A DNA stretch of 24,638 bases from Bacillota bacterium (GCA_023412275.1 JAEYNY010000164.1:1-24638), one strand, 5' to 3'; positions 1 through 7,307 are shown, counted from the first letter of the stretch. Notes: generated from the letters alone by a model not told the origin. A program made the numbers and translations.

Positions 1-924
1 CCCCTCTATTTTTGGATGTCTCAAATGCCCATCATTTGTCAGTTCCAGAAAGCTAATCCAGCAAGTAAGAGCAGGATAGAGCCATGTGAATTTCTCGCCG
101 GTTCTGTCCAGTTGGATAATTTCATCAGTTGTAAATGGACATTCCTCCTGTTCAAGTTGTCCGCTATACTCCTTTATAAGCATTAAATCCGATTGTTTCA
201 GTCCAATAGATGCCTTACCCACATATACAAGCTTTTCGCTGTCCGGAGGCTTTATACCCAAAACCAGAGAATTGGGATGTGTGGATTTCCATTGTATTCC
301 TCCAACTACGCAAAGCATTTTCTTAATAAATTTCGTTTTAAACCACGCATCGTGTTTTTTTCCACCTATATACAAGCTGTCTGTCTTTTTTGAAACAATA
401 CCTTCCATATTCTGCTTTTTCATTTTCTCAAACAGTTCTTTGCCATCTTGGTACATCTTTGCTAAAAATATTTTATTATCATTGCCTGTTAACGAACGTA
501 GATTTTTTTCAAGAAGTTGTTTTCTTTCAACTAAGGGCATATTCACAAGGATATTATCCCCATACTGCAAAATATCAAATACCATATAGCTAACAGGATA
601 TGAGTTTGTGTAGTATTGCAATTTGCCGCTATTGCGAACACGTTCTCTTATAAGACTTTTATAGAACGAGGGAACTCCGTTTTCATCCAGAACAACAAAT
701 TCACCATCCAGAATTGCATTTTTGCCTCCAAGGCCTTTTTTTAAAACATCCAGTTCAGGATAGAAGCCTGTCCTCTCTTTACCTTTCTTTGTGTAGATTT
801 TAACGTTTCCATCCTGTATATAAACCATTCCTCTTATACCATCCCATTTTATTTCATGGATGTAGCCGGCACCTTCCTTTACATCGGGACAAATTACCGG
901 CTCCATTGGTATAATCCAGTTCAT
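1..924 (-). CDS. ligD: ATP-dependent DNA ligase, LigD-type (3' end outside window)
   Basis: An open frame of 308 codons runs from ATG at 924 off the left edge. It encodes an ATP-dependent DNA ligase. Seen: nucleotidyl-transfer motif I EIKWDGIRG near residue 24, with K26 the expected AMP-accepting lysine; motif III LDGEF near 72; motif IV MEGIVSKK near 181; motif V WFKTKF near 204; then an OB-fold-like region. The ATG overlaps the ku stop codon (ATGA), so the two are translationally coupled. In the known bacterial end-joining pathway this ligase seals double-strand breaks held by Ku. The ligase domain begins at residue 1, so no nuclease or polymerase domain precedes it. Whether a polymerase domain follows, as in Bacillus LigD, cannot be seen because the gene is cut at the edge. 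Ligase identity is secure; the LigD name is less so. Confidence 0.93.
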   Translation of the reverse strand, partial: MNWIIPMEPVICPDVKEGAGYIHEIKWDGIRGMVYIQDGNVKIYTKKGKERTGFYPELDVLKKGLGGKNAILDGEFVVLDENGVPSFYKSLIRERVRNSGKLQYYTNSYPVSYMVFDILQYGDNILVNMPLVERKQLLEKNLRSLTGNDNKIFLAKMYQDGKELFEKMKKQNMEGIVSKKTDSLYIGGKKHDAWFKTKFIKKMLCVVGGIQWKSTHPNSLVLGIKPPDSEKLVYVGKASIGLKQSDLMLIKEYSGQLEQEECPFTTDEIIQLDRTGEKFTWLYPALTCWISFLELTNDGHLRHPKIEG

Positions 925-1856
925 GATTCAACCTTCTCTCTGGTTTTCCTTGTTCTCTTCTTTGGCTTTTCCTCAATTGTGCTATCGCTGTTTTCTACCT
1001 CTGATACCGGGTCCTTCTTGTGGTTTTTAACATTCTTAGCACTTTTATCAGCTTTATCAGTGTCCTTATCTTTTTCATTTTTATTAGTCCCCTTTGACAT
1101 TTGTATACTTTGTTTTAATGCTTCCATAAGGCTTACAACATTTTCCTTTTCAACTTCTTTTCTTGCCACTACCTGTTTTCCTTCAACCTTGGCATTAATG
1201 AGCTCAACAAGCTTTTCCCTGTAGGTGTCCACATATTTTGACGGGTCGAAAGCAGTAGTTAGATTATCTATAAGCTGAGTCGCCATGTCTAGCTCTGCCT
1301 GAGTTGTTTTTGCGTTTTCAGGTATACCGGGTACCTGTGCCGAATCTTTTACTTCATCCGGATAAAATATTGTTTCAAGAACCAGTACGTTTTTGTATAC
1401 CCTTATAACAGCCAGGGATTCTCTGTCTCTGATAGTTATTTTGGCAACAGCAATTTTTTCTTTCTGTCCCAAGGCCTCTCTCAGAAGTGTATAGGCTTTT
1501 CCTCCTGTCTCCTGAGGTGCGAGAAAATATGTCTTGTCAAAATACACGGGATCAACTTCTTCAAGTTTTACAAAGTCCACTATTTCAACTGTTTTTTCAC
1601 TTTTAACCTGTAGAGATTCAAAATCTTCACCGCTCATTATAACGTACTTACCCGGTTCATACTCAAAGCCCCGTACAATATCCTCAGGTTGAACCTCCTT
1701 ATTACAGACTGGACACACCTTTTTATACTTTACCGGGCTATGACATTCCTTATGAATATACTTAAACCGGATATCCTTATCTTCCGTTGCAGTAAACATT
1801 TTTACAGGGATATTAACCAAACCGAAACTTATAGAACCCTTCCAAACTGTATGCAT
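921..1856 (-). CDS. ku: Non-homologous end-joining protein Ku
   Basis: A 311-residue bacterial Ku, a homodimeric ring that binds DNA double-strand ends and recruits the ATP-dependent ligase. The N-terminus MHTVWKGSISFGLVNIPVK is the family hallmark, followed by a cysteine cluster (KECHSP near residue 37, VCPVCNKEV near 48) and the DIVRGFEY segment. The Ku core ends near residue 250. The last 60 or so residues are a Lys/Asp/Glu-rich, probably disordered tail ending in KKRTRKTREK, like the basic tails of other bacterial Ku proteins that bind DNA or ligase. ATG at 1856 has GGAGGA about 7 bases upstream. It is the first gene of a ku-ligase pair with an ATGA overlap. No convincing sigma-A or forespore promoter was found in the spacer to the divergent zinc ribbon gene. 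Confidence 0.96.
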   Translation of the reverse strand: MHTVWKGSISFGLVNIPVKMFTATEDKDIRFKYIHKECHSPVKYKKVCPVCNKEVQPEDIVRGFEYEPGKYVIMSGEDFESLQVKSEKTVEIVDFVKLEEVDPVYFDKTYFLAPQETGGKAYTLLREALGQKEKIAVAKITIRDRESLAVIRVYKNVLVLETIFYPDEVKDSAQVPGIPENAKTTQAELDMATQLIDNLTTAFDPSKYVDTYREKLVELINAKVEGKQVVARKEVEKENVVSLMEALKQSIQMSKGTNKNEKDKDTDKADKSAKNVKNHKKDPVSEVENSDSTIEEKPKKRTRKTREKVES

Positions 1857-1935
1857 AATTGGTCCTCCACTATTAATATTTATTGTCCGTATTTAAGTTT
1901 TTATTTATTCAACTATTTATCCCTGTTTTTTTAGA

Positions 1936-1944
1936 TGATATAAT
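1936..1944 (+). promoter_or_regulatory. Extended -10 promoter for the zinc ribbon gene
   Basis: TGATATAAT forms an extended -10 (TG one base before TATAAT at 1939-1944), about 25 bases before the ATG at 1970. No good -35 hexamer lies 17 bases upstream, which is usual for extended -10 promoters. This is inference from sequence only. Confidence 0.5.
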
Positions 1945-1969
1945 ACAAAATAATAAAGGAGGTAGATTT

Positions 1970-2185
1970 ATGCCATTTTATGATCTTAAATGCAGTAAGT
2001 GTGGTAGTGAAATCACCGTAATGGCTAAAATGTCCCAACGTGAAAACAAAGAGATTAAATGCCCTGACTGCGGAAGCAATGATCTTGAAACTATTTTTAA
2101 GAATGTAAATATAATTCAGTCCAGAAAAGACTCCGGCGGAGACTGTCCAAACAGACATGTGTGTGGCGGGTGCTGTAACCACTGA
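1970..2185 (+). CDS. Small FmdB-type zinc ribbon protein
   Basis: 71 residues beginning MPFYDLKCSKCG. Two CxxC knuckles (C8/C11 in CSKCG, C31/C34 in CPDCG) make a zinc ribbon of the FmdB/CxxC_CXXC_SSSS type; the family's role is unclear and is thought to be regulatory. The start at 1970 is fixed by AAAGGAGG ending about 6 bases upstream; the frame stays open further 5' but without a ribosome site. Unusual is a second Cys/His-rich stretch at the C-terminus, CPNRHVCGGCCNH, with four cysteines and two histidines. It is a single gene, divergent from ku and convergent with the GerMN lipoprotein gene. Confidence 0.8.
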   Translation: MPFYDLKCSKCGSEITVMAKMSQRENKEIKCPDCGSNDLETIFKNVNIIQSRKDSGGDCPNRHVCGGCCNH

Positions 2186-2213
2186 TTTTTCCCTTCCGGG
2201 ATATTAATTTTCG

Positions 2214-2268
2214 CTACAAAAAAACAAGGTATCTTAAAGGAGCTGTTACTATCCTAAAAGATACCTTG
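2214..2268 (-). terminator. Rho-independent terminator of the GerMN gene
   Basis: An 11-bp perfect inverted repeat (CAAGGTATCTT at 2225-2235, AAGATACCTTG at 2258-2268) has a further AGGA/TCCT pairing inside the loop. Read on the minus strand it is followed by a run of T, so it terminates the leftward GerMN transcript. The hairpin may also stop the convergent zinc ribbon transcript. Confidence 0.8.
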
Positions 2269-2295
2269 CTGTATATAACAGATGGCCAACCGGAA

Positions 2296-3033
2296 TTATT
2301 CTAGAATTTCATCATCCAAATCAGCATTTGTTTTAGTATCGGAATTTGTCTTTTTTGTTTCATCTTCTTTTGTTGGCTGTGCTGTTTTGTCCCGTGAATT
2401 ATCCTTTTCTTCTGTTGTTGTTTTTATTGAGCTGTCTTTTGCGGGTTCATTGCTTATAAGATGGGTGTCTCTTGAATAAGCTATGTCGATTTGATAGCTA
2501 CCCTTGAATTCTTTAGTTACTTTTCCGTTTATTCTGAATTGTACCGTTGTTATATCCTTTATTTCTGTTAACGTGTTTACGATAGAATAGAGGGAAAGCT
2601 GCTCATTCTTTTTTCCACCTGGGTGCTTTTCGATAAAGTCCTTTGAAAGGTCTACAGTCGCTACACCATCCTTTATCTTTACATCTGAAGTTACTTTTGT
2701 CTCTTTAGGAACAGAAGCTTTTAGGAGACTACCTTTTGCGGGACCGCTTATAAGTTCCTTTAAAACAACCGTTGCCATATGTTCATTGCCCTTACCTGCA
2801 TCCGTATTTTGAATATATCTTGTTTCTGCAGCAAGTTTTGTGCCCTGTTCGTTGATAAAGTATAACTGAACCGGAGTTTTATCCTTTAAGCCATTAGCTT
2901 CATCCTGCCCCATTGTAAGACTGCTGACCGGAGTCAGTTCATCACTGTCAGCATTTTCACTTTTAGCCCCACAGCCTGCAAGCATTGTAAAAATAATTCC
3001 AAATACCATAAATAGACATATTAGTTTTCGCAT
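2296..3033 (-). CDS. GerMN-domain lipoprotein
   Basis: About 245 residues. The N-terminus has a short basic start, a hydrophobic segment and the lipobox LAGC, so it is a predicted lipoprotein on the outer face of the membrane. A GerMN domain follows (roughly residues 50-190: VQLYFINEQGTKL, then LKELISGPAKGS and VATVDLSKDF). The domain is known from the sporulation/germination protein GerM and probably binds cell-wall or spore-cortex components. The last 45 residues are a Lys/Thr/Asp/Glu-rich disordered tail. I chose ATG at 3033 because GTGAGGTG lies 9 bases upstream; the longer frame from GTG at 3045 would place its start inside that ribosome site. It lies 135 bases downstream of the histidine kinase gene on the same strand. 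Confidence 0.85.
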   Translation of the reverse strand: MRKLICLFMVFGIIFTMLAGCGAKSENADSDELTPVSSLTMGQDEANGLKDKTPVQLYFINEQGTKLAAETRYIQNTDAGKGNEHMATVVLKELISGPAKGSLLKASVPKETKVTSDVKIKDGVATVDLSKDFIEKHPGGKKNEQLSLYSIVNTLTEIKDITTVQFRINGKVTKEFKGSYQIDIAYSRDTHLISNEPAKDSSIKTTTEEKDNSRDKTAQPTKEDETKKTNSDTKTNADLDDEILE

Positions 3034-3168
3034 TTTTTCATGCACCTCACATTAAAATGTTAAAAGTTGTATTTATGAATATTCATCCCTTACACATTTA
3101 TTTTTATGCCCAAGCATGTGGAAGTATTCTAAACTTGTCAATATTTTTTAATGGGAGATGCACATTAA

Positions 3169-4575
3169 TTATGTATTATAATTTTTACTCTGAGGTAATG
3201 ATTTATTATATACATGTACAACCTTATTAACAGGAAATATCAAGCACATTTCAGTCCCTTGGTTTTCTTTGCTCTTTACTTGTAGGCTTCCATTGTGTGA
3301 TTTCATCACTTTAAAGCAATAGCTTAATCCTAATCCATAATTGTTTTTTCCCTTTTTTGTGGAGAAAAATGGGGTCATAACCTTATTTATAAAATCTTTG
3401 GGAATACCTATACCATTGTCCGAAACTGTTATACACAGTTTTTTATTATTTAAAAACTCTGTATTTACTTTAATAACTCCCTCTGTATGGATAGCTTCAA
3501 TAGCATTTATAATGAGATTTTTCAAAACTTCGGATACGTGAATGGGATCAATAAGCATAGTAATATCTATTTTGCTGTCATTAATAATCTGTATATTCTT
3601 TTCGCATATAGAAGGTGCAACCTGATTTATTACTTTTGAGATAATCTCACTTAAGAGACACGGCTTAAAATTCATCTTATACAGCTTTATTTCATTGAGT
3701 TTTCTGGTGAATTCCAAAAGATTCTTGCAGGAATCCTTTATAATAGATAATTTATTAGCCATTCCTGGGCTTGTTTTTTCAACGCACATTATAGTTTCTA
3801 CACATAAATTAATAGTTGAAACTTCATTTTTTATTGCATGTGATACAATACTCATCCCACCTATAGCTGAATCTATATTGTTATCGATATTTATTTTTTC
3901 TATCTTAAAACGTACTCCTAATATTCCGTATTTCATGCATAATATTAAAAATAAAATAAATTCACATGCTATTACCCAAACGTTAATTTGCCAAACATTT
4001 CTATATCCCAGTGCCACAGATATATAACTTGTCCAGAGAATGCACATTGTAGACGGGAGAGCAAATAAGGTTGTGAGAATTCTCTGGGTTTTGGTATAGT
4101 CATCCCTTTCCTTAATTATACTTAATATAAGAATTACATTGGCCAGAATAGTATAGACACATACCCAGCTAGATAAGACTCTGTAATTTGGGTTGAAATC
4201 GGGAGTAATAGGATAAATGAAAAGCATAAGGAGACTTGGAAGTGACAGTACACCAATAACTGCTTTTTTAACTTTTGATTTCATCTGAATATTAAGAAAG
4301 TTTGTAAATATAAGAACAAAAACCAAAAACAGATATGTAGCAAAGTAATGCTGCAAAATGTCGGCTGTACCCTTAAGTATTCGGCTAGCCAGAATCAGTT
4401 TTTCATTGCCATAACCTTGTATAAAGGGAATAAAATTTTCACCCATAACCGCCGCTAAGCCGCCAAAACCGTTAAATAGCAGGCAAAGGCTAGCACACCA
4501 CGCCCAGTATTCTTTAGGGTTTGCATAAATTAACAGAATAGAAATTATCCACAATAAAATAAATATGACAAACAT
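3169..4575 (-). CDS. Membrane sensor histidine kinase, orphan
   Basis: 468 residues. The first 220 carry about six or seven hydrophobic segments and no large extracellular sensor domain. The kinase core follows: phosphoacceptor H246 in SHAIKNE, N box LKNLIINAIE (N353, N357), G1 box DNGIGIP near 387, F box FFSTKKGK near 403 and G2 box NYGLGLS near 412. All motifs for autophosphorylation are present. No HAMP or PAS domain and no response regulator gene are adjacent, so its partner is encoded elsewhere. In clostridia, orphan membrane kinases of this kind often phosphorylate Spo0A; that assignment is inference. ATG at 4575 is preferred because AGGAGA sits 7 bases upstream; the longer frame starts at TTG 4593 and overlaps that site. 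Confidence 0.9.
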   Translation of the reverse strand: MFVIFILLWIISILLIYANPKEYWAWCASLCLLFNGFGGLAAVMGENFIPFIQGYGNEKLILASRILKGTADILQHYFATYLFLVFVLIFTNFLNIQMKSKVKKAVIGVLSLPSLLMLFIYPITPDFNPNYRVLSSWVCVYTILANVILILSIIKERDDYTKTQRILTTLFALPSTMCILWTSYISVALGYRNVWQINVWVIACEFILFLILCMKYGILGVRFKIEKINIDNNIDSAIGGMSIVSHAIKNEVSTINLCVETIMCVEKTSPGMANKLSIIKDSCKNLLEFTRKLNEIKLYKMNFKPCLLSEIISKVINQVAPSICEKNIQIINDSKIDITMLIDPIHVSEVLKNLIINAIEAIHTEGVIKVNTEFLNNKKLCITVSDNGIGIPKDFINKVMTPFFSTKKGKNNYGLGLSYCFKVMKSHNGSLQVKSKENQGTEMCLIFPVNKVVHVYNKSLPQSKNYNT

Positions 4576-4625
4576 ATTATATCTCCTATTCAAGTAATAC
4601 TATTTTACTTTTAAGGCGTGGTCAT

Positions 4626-4654
4626 ATTTTATCACAAATTGTAAATATTTTCAA
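4626..4654 (-). promoter_or_regulatory. Sigma-A-type promoter of the histidine kinase gene
   Basis: On the minus strand TTGAAA (4649-4654) and TAAAAT (4626-4631) are separated by 17 bases, with a TG just before the -10. The predicted transcript start is about 45 bases before the kinase ATG. Confidence 0.55.
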
Positions 4655-4710
4655 TATGTACTAAATGAAGGTAAATACTGTATACAAGTTATTTCTCTCA
4701 AAAGCATGGT

Positions 4711-5586
4711 TTAAGAATTGTTTCTTATGAATTCAATAATTCTCCTCCCGGCCATGGCACCCTGTCCAACTGCAGTTGCAATTTGTTTGAAACCTCCAGT
4801 ACAGTCTCCTGCCGCAAAAAGACCCTTTAGGTTTGTACTTTGATCTTCATTAACCACAATGGAATTATTTTTTGTTATTACTCCCAACTTTCTGGCGAAA
4901 TCAACACTAGATGCTGATTCAAAAGCTACGAATAAACCGTCAAGATTTTCAACTGAACCGTCTTCAAAAGCTACGCCCTCAATAACTTCATTTCCTACTA
5001 CGTTTTTTATCTTTTTATTATTGATAGAAAATCTTGAAGCATGACATTTATACTTTTCAGTAAGTTCGAGTTCATTGCCGTTTGTATAAATAGTAATATT
5101 TTTTGTTAATGGCTCTAATTCCATAGCCTCGTGTATAGCATAATCCTTAAAGCCAACAAGGCCGACCTTCAGCCCTCTGTAGAAAAATCCATCACATGTG
5201 GTGCAATAGCTTACTCCTCTGCCTTCAAATTCTTCCAGACCATCAATATTTACCTTTTTGGTTTGCTGCCCCGTAGCCATGAGTACCGCCTTGGCTGAAT
5301 AATTTTCTTCGGCTGTATACACTTCAAAGTACTCGGCTTTCTCTAACGTTAATACTTCACTATGAACAAACTTTACTCCAAGGCGTTTGGCCTGCTGTTC
5401 TCCCTGTTCCAGAAGATATTTTCCGGACACCGGCTCTGCAAACCCGTAATAATTTTCAATTCTGTCTGTTTTATTAAGTGCGCTGTTGTCCAATCCTATA
5501 ACCAACGTTCTCAGCCCGGCACGTACTGTATAAAGTGCAGCAGAAATACCTGCAGGCCCCTTGCCTATTATAATTACATCAACCAT
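4711..5586 (-). CDS. Thioredoxin-reductase-like flavoprotein lacking NADPH motifs
   Basis: 291 residues, slightly shorter than TrxB. The FAD dinucleotide fold is intact (GKGPAGISAALY at residues 8-19; C-terminal GLFAAGDCTGGFKQIATAVGQG). The redox disulfide C128-x-x-C131 sits in YCTTCDGFFYRG, exactly as in thioredoxin reductases. The pyridine nucleotide motifs are missing: the GGGxxA position reads VGFKDYAIHEA (residues 144-154) and the HRRxxFR stretch is replaced by IYTNGNELEL. This pattern is known from ferredoxin-dependent flavin thioredoxin reductases of clostridia, so the electron donor is probably ferredoxin rather than NADPH; a ferredoxin or thioredoxin gene is not adjacent. ATG 5586 has GGAGG 8 bases upstream. 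Single-gene unit with its own promoter. Confidence 0.88.
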   Translation of the reverse strand: MVDVIIIGKGPAGISAALYTVRAGLRTLVIGLDNSALNKTDRIENYYGFAEPVSGKYLLEQGEQQAKRLGVKFVHSEVLTLEKAEYFEVYTAEENYSAKAVLMATGQQTKKVNIDGLEEFEGRGVSYCTTCDGFFYRGLKVGLVGFKDYAIHEAMELEPLTKNITIYTNGNELELTEKYKCHASRFSINNKKIKNVVGNEVIEGVAFEDGSVENLDGLFVAFESASSVDFARKLGVITKNNSIVVNEDQSTNLKGLFAAGDCTGGFKQIATAVGQGAMAGRRIIEFIRNNS

Positions 5587-5635
5587 ACCTTTTCCTCCAA
5601 AAACAGCTTTTTTATATGATTAAATATACCAGAAT

Positions 5636-5665
5636 ACTATACCCTTTTTAAATAATAATAAACAA
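5636..5665 (-). promoter_or_regulatory. Sigma-A-type promoter of the flavoprotein gene
   Basis: Minus strand TTGTTT (5660-5665) and TATAGT (5636-5641) with an 18-base spacer, about 50 bases before the ATG at 5586. Confidence 0.45.
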
Positions 5666-5757
5666 ATTTTTTTAAAATTATTTTTTACATGTGTAACACC
5701 TTTTAAAACAAATTCATAATATGCAGTATCTTAAATCTTTTATTTGGAGGTAAAATC

Positions 5758-5961
5758 ATGGGATGTTTTGGTGGTTCTTCTAATGGTTTTGACTGGTGGT
5801 GGATATTAATACTAATAATAATTATCTGCTGCTGCTGTGGTGGTAATGATGGATTCTTCGGCGGTAATTTCTTCAATGATGATTGCGATTGGTTGGTATG
5901 TCTGGCTGTTATCCTGCTTATATTCTTCCTTTGCAATAACAATGATGACTGCCGCGATTAA
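5758..5961 (+). CDS. Small Cys/Gly/Asp-rich membrane protein, unknown
   Basis: 67 residues, not recognised. It begins MGCFGGSSNGFDWWW, followed by a hydrophobic helix ILILIIII that runs straight into four consecutive cysteines (CCCC), a Gly/Asn/Phe-rich linker, a second hydrophobic segment (LVCLAVILLIFFL) and an acidic tail NNNDDCRD. Eight cysteines in 67 residues is very high. TTTGGAGGTAAAATC precedes the ATG with ideal spacing, so translation is likely. A weak sigma-K-like pair (AACA, 16 bases, CATAATAT near 5714) lies upstream but is not convincing. It is followed by a strong hairpin at 5988-6022 and separated from the next gene, so it is probably monocistronic. Metal binding or disulfide cross-linking in the spore or envelope is a guess only. 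Confidence 0.75.
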   Translation: MGCFGGSSNGFDWWWILILIIIICCCCGGNDGFFGGNFFNDDCDWLVCLAVILLIFFLCNNNDDCRD

Positions 5962-5987
5962 TGTCAAAGCTGTTAAGAGTAAGTTTG

Positions 5988-6022
5988 AATAGAAGCTTGG
6001 GTTACATATCCAAGCTTCTATT
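5988..6022 (+). terminator. Hairpin terminator after the 67-residue gene
   Basis: A 13-bp perfect stem (AATAGAAGCTTGG at 5988-6000, CCAAGCTTCTATT at 6010-6022) with a 9-base loop lies 27 bases after the stop codon. The following T tract is short (TTTC), so termination is likely but not certain. Confidence 0.6.
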
Positions 6023-6044
6023 TCAGATTATGGGTTATTATCCA

Positions 6045-6074
6045 ACATAATAGTCCAACCATATAGCATACACT
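6045..6074 (+). promoter_or_regulatory. Candidate sigma-E (mother-cell) promoter
   Basis: CATACACT at 6067-6074 matches the Bacillus/clostridial sigma-E -10 consensus CATACAMT at all eight positions. ACATAAT at 6045-6051, 15 bases upstream, matches five of seven positions of the -35 consensus KMATATT. The predicted start is about 33 bases before the ATG at 6114. No comparable sigma-A promoter is seen here. Confidence 0.5.
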
Positions 6075-6113
6075 GTAATGATACTGTTAAAACAGGTTAT
6101 AGGAGGTATTTTT

Positions 6114-6428
6114 ATGGCAGATTCTTTAGGTAAAAAGATTCAGGAAATGATGCAAGACAAAATGATCCAATCAAAAGTAAATAAAGCTATAGATATGCTG
6201 AAGAAAGACAGTCCGAAAGATCTTGAAAAAAAGCTTTCATCTTATGACAAGGATGAACTAATGGAAAAAATAAACGAATTTGATGAAGATAAACTCAAAA
6301 ATATTAAAATAGACAAAGAAGAGATTAAGAAGAAAGTTACCCAAAAGGATCTTGATAAACTTCAAAAAATACTTGGTAAAGATAGTGATGCAATAATGAA
6401 AAAGGTTAATGATTTTCTAAATTCCTAG
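6114..6428 (+). CDS. Conserved-looking charged helical protein, unknown
   Basis: 104 residues, not recognised. It has no signal or membrane segment and is rich in Lys, Asp and Glu, with heptad-like patterns (LEKKLSSYDKDELMEKINEF, then KKVTQKDLDKLQKILGK) that suggest an all-helical, perhaps coiled-coil protein. ATG 6114 is set by AGGAGGT ending 6 bases upstream; the open frame extends to 6078 but without a ribosome site. First gene of a three-gene run (6114-7307) behind the candidate sigma-E promoter. Its N-terminus (MADSLGKKIQEMM) resembles that of the next gene (MSDDMGDKIKQIAEML), hinting at a shared motif or an old duplication. Confidence 0.75.
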   Translation: MADSLGKKIQEMMQDKMIQSKVNKAIDMLKKDSPKDLEKKLSSYDKDELMEKINEFDEDKLKNIKIDKEEIKKKVTQKDLDKLQKILGKDSDAIMKKVNDFLNS

Positions 6429-6464
6429 TTTTGTACATATAATCAATTGCTTGGAGGTATTTTG

Positions 6465-6866
6465 ATGAGTGACGACATGGGAGATAAGATAAAACAGATA
6501 GCCGAAATGCTGGGGCAGGACTCAAACAGCGGTATCCCTGACAATGTAAAAGGGCTTTTGAATATGTTCATGTCATCAAATAATTCAAAGGATGAAACCT
6601 CATCAGATGACAACTCTTCAGAAAGGGAAAAGCCGTCTGAAGGGTCTTCCAGAGCTGACACAGATGACCTAGCCGATATGGCCAGAAAAATGAAAAAGGC
6701 TATGAATATGCTTAACACGAACAATGATCCAAGAGTTAATCTGCTTAATGCAATAAAGCCCTACCTTAATGACAATAGGCAAAAAAAACTTCAGAATTGC
6801 ATGAAAATTATAAAAATTGGCAGTTTAACCAAGATGTTGGATGAATCGGAGGGACGTTCTGTTTAA
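6465..6866 (+). CDS. Acidic helical protein, unknown
   Basis: 133 residues, not recognised. Three parts are visible: a helical N-terminus (residues 1-45), a Ser/Asp/Glu-rich linker (about 46-72) that looks disordered, and a helical C-terminal part (about 73-133) with MARKMKKAMNML and the segment DPRVNLLNAIKPYLND. The latter resembles short repeats in other clostridial small sporulation-linked proteins, from memory only. ATG 6465 follows GGAGGT by 6 bases; the frame upstream to 6447 lacks a ribosome site. It lies 36 bases after the previous stop, so the two are probably co-transcribed. Confidence 0.75.
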   Translation: MSDDMGDKIKQIAEMLGQDSNSGIPDNVKGLLNMFMSSNNSKDETSSDDNSSEREKPSEGSSRADTDDLADMARKMKKAMNMLNTNNDPRVNLLNAIKPYLNDNRQKKLQNCMKIIKIGSLTKMLDESEGRSV

Positions 6867-6920
6867 GCAAAACAATTTACTCTCTGGTCATACCCAATGG
6901 TTTTTTTAGGAGTGGATAGT

Positions 6921-7307
6921 ATGGTTTACAGAAAGAGTCCCCCAAAGTCCCGCAGATATAATAAAAATCACTCTGCTCAGCCAATTAGCGAGCATGAGCA
7001 AATTGATACAAATGTATCCGTAATAGATGAACAACCGGTAAATACACAGGCAAAAGAACTATTGCGTTCCTCAAACCCTGACAGCCGTGAAGCAAAAAAA
7101 CCGAAGCCTTTGGGTTTCCTTTCGTCGCTTCTGGGAACCGGAGATAAAGCAGAACGTTCAGGAAGCCCTTTGTTTACGGTTTTTGATTACGATATATATC
7201 TGGATGACCTACTGCTTGTAGGTCTTATTGTACTGATATATACAGATAAAGCAGAAGATGAACTTCTGCTTATTATTCTCCTGTATCTGCTATTGGATAT
7301 ATTTTAA
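6921..7307 (+). CDS. Small protein with C-terminal Leu-rich hydrophobic tail, unknown
   Basis: 128 residues, not recognised. The N-terminal 60 residues are basic and polar (MVYRKSPPKSRRYNKNH) and probably disordered. The C-terminus is strongly hydrophobic with acidic breaks: DDLLLVGLIVLIYTDKA is followed by DELLLIILLYLLLDIF, two similar Asp-(Asp/Glu)-Leu-Leu-Leu units that look like a tandem repeat of amphipathic or membrane helices. ATG 6921 is preferred over 6897 because AGGAGTG lies 7 bases before it, whereas the upstream ATG has no ribosome site. Third gene of the small-protein run. Its stop codon overlaps the stop of the convergent membrane protein gene (TTAA at 7304-7307). Confidence 0.72.
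   Translation: MVYRKSPPKSRRYNKNHSAQPISEHEQIDTNVSVIDEQPVNTQAKELLRSSNPDSREAKKPKPLGFLSSLLGTGDKAERSGSPLFTVFDYDIYLDDLLLVGLIVLIYTDKAEDELLLIILLYLLLDIF

Noticed and set aside
86..589. Plus-strand open frames over 86-593 and 856-1224
   Set aside because: They lie opposite the ligase and ku coding frames, have no ribosome site and show low-complexity, antisense-type composition.
1857..1969. Forespore sigma-G promoter for ku
   Set aside because: TGAATA is present on the minus strand, but no CATA-type -10 lies at a usable distance.
5703..5942. Minus-strand 79-codon frame over the small Cys-rich gene
   Set aside because: No ribosome site, repetitive Gln/Pro composition, and the plus-strand gene has a strong ribosome site and sensible membrane topology.
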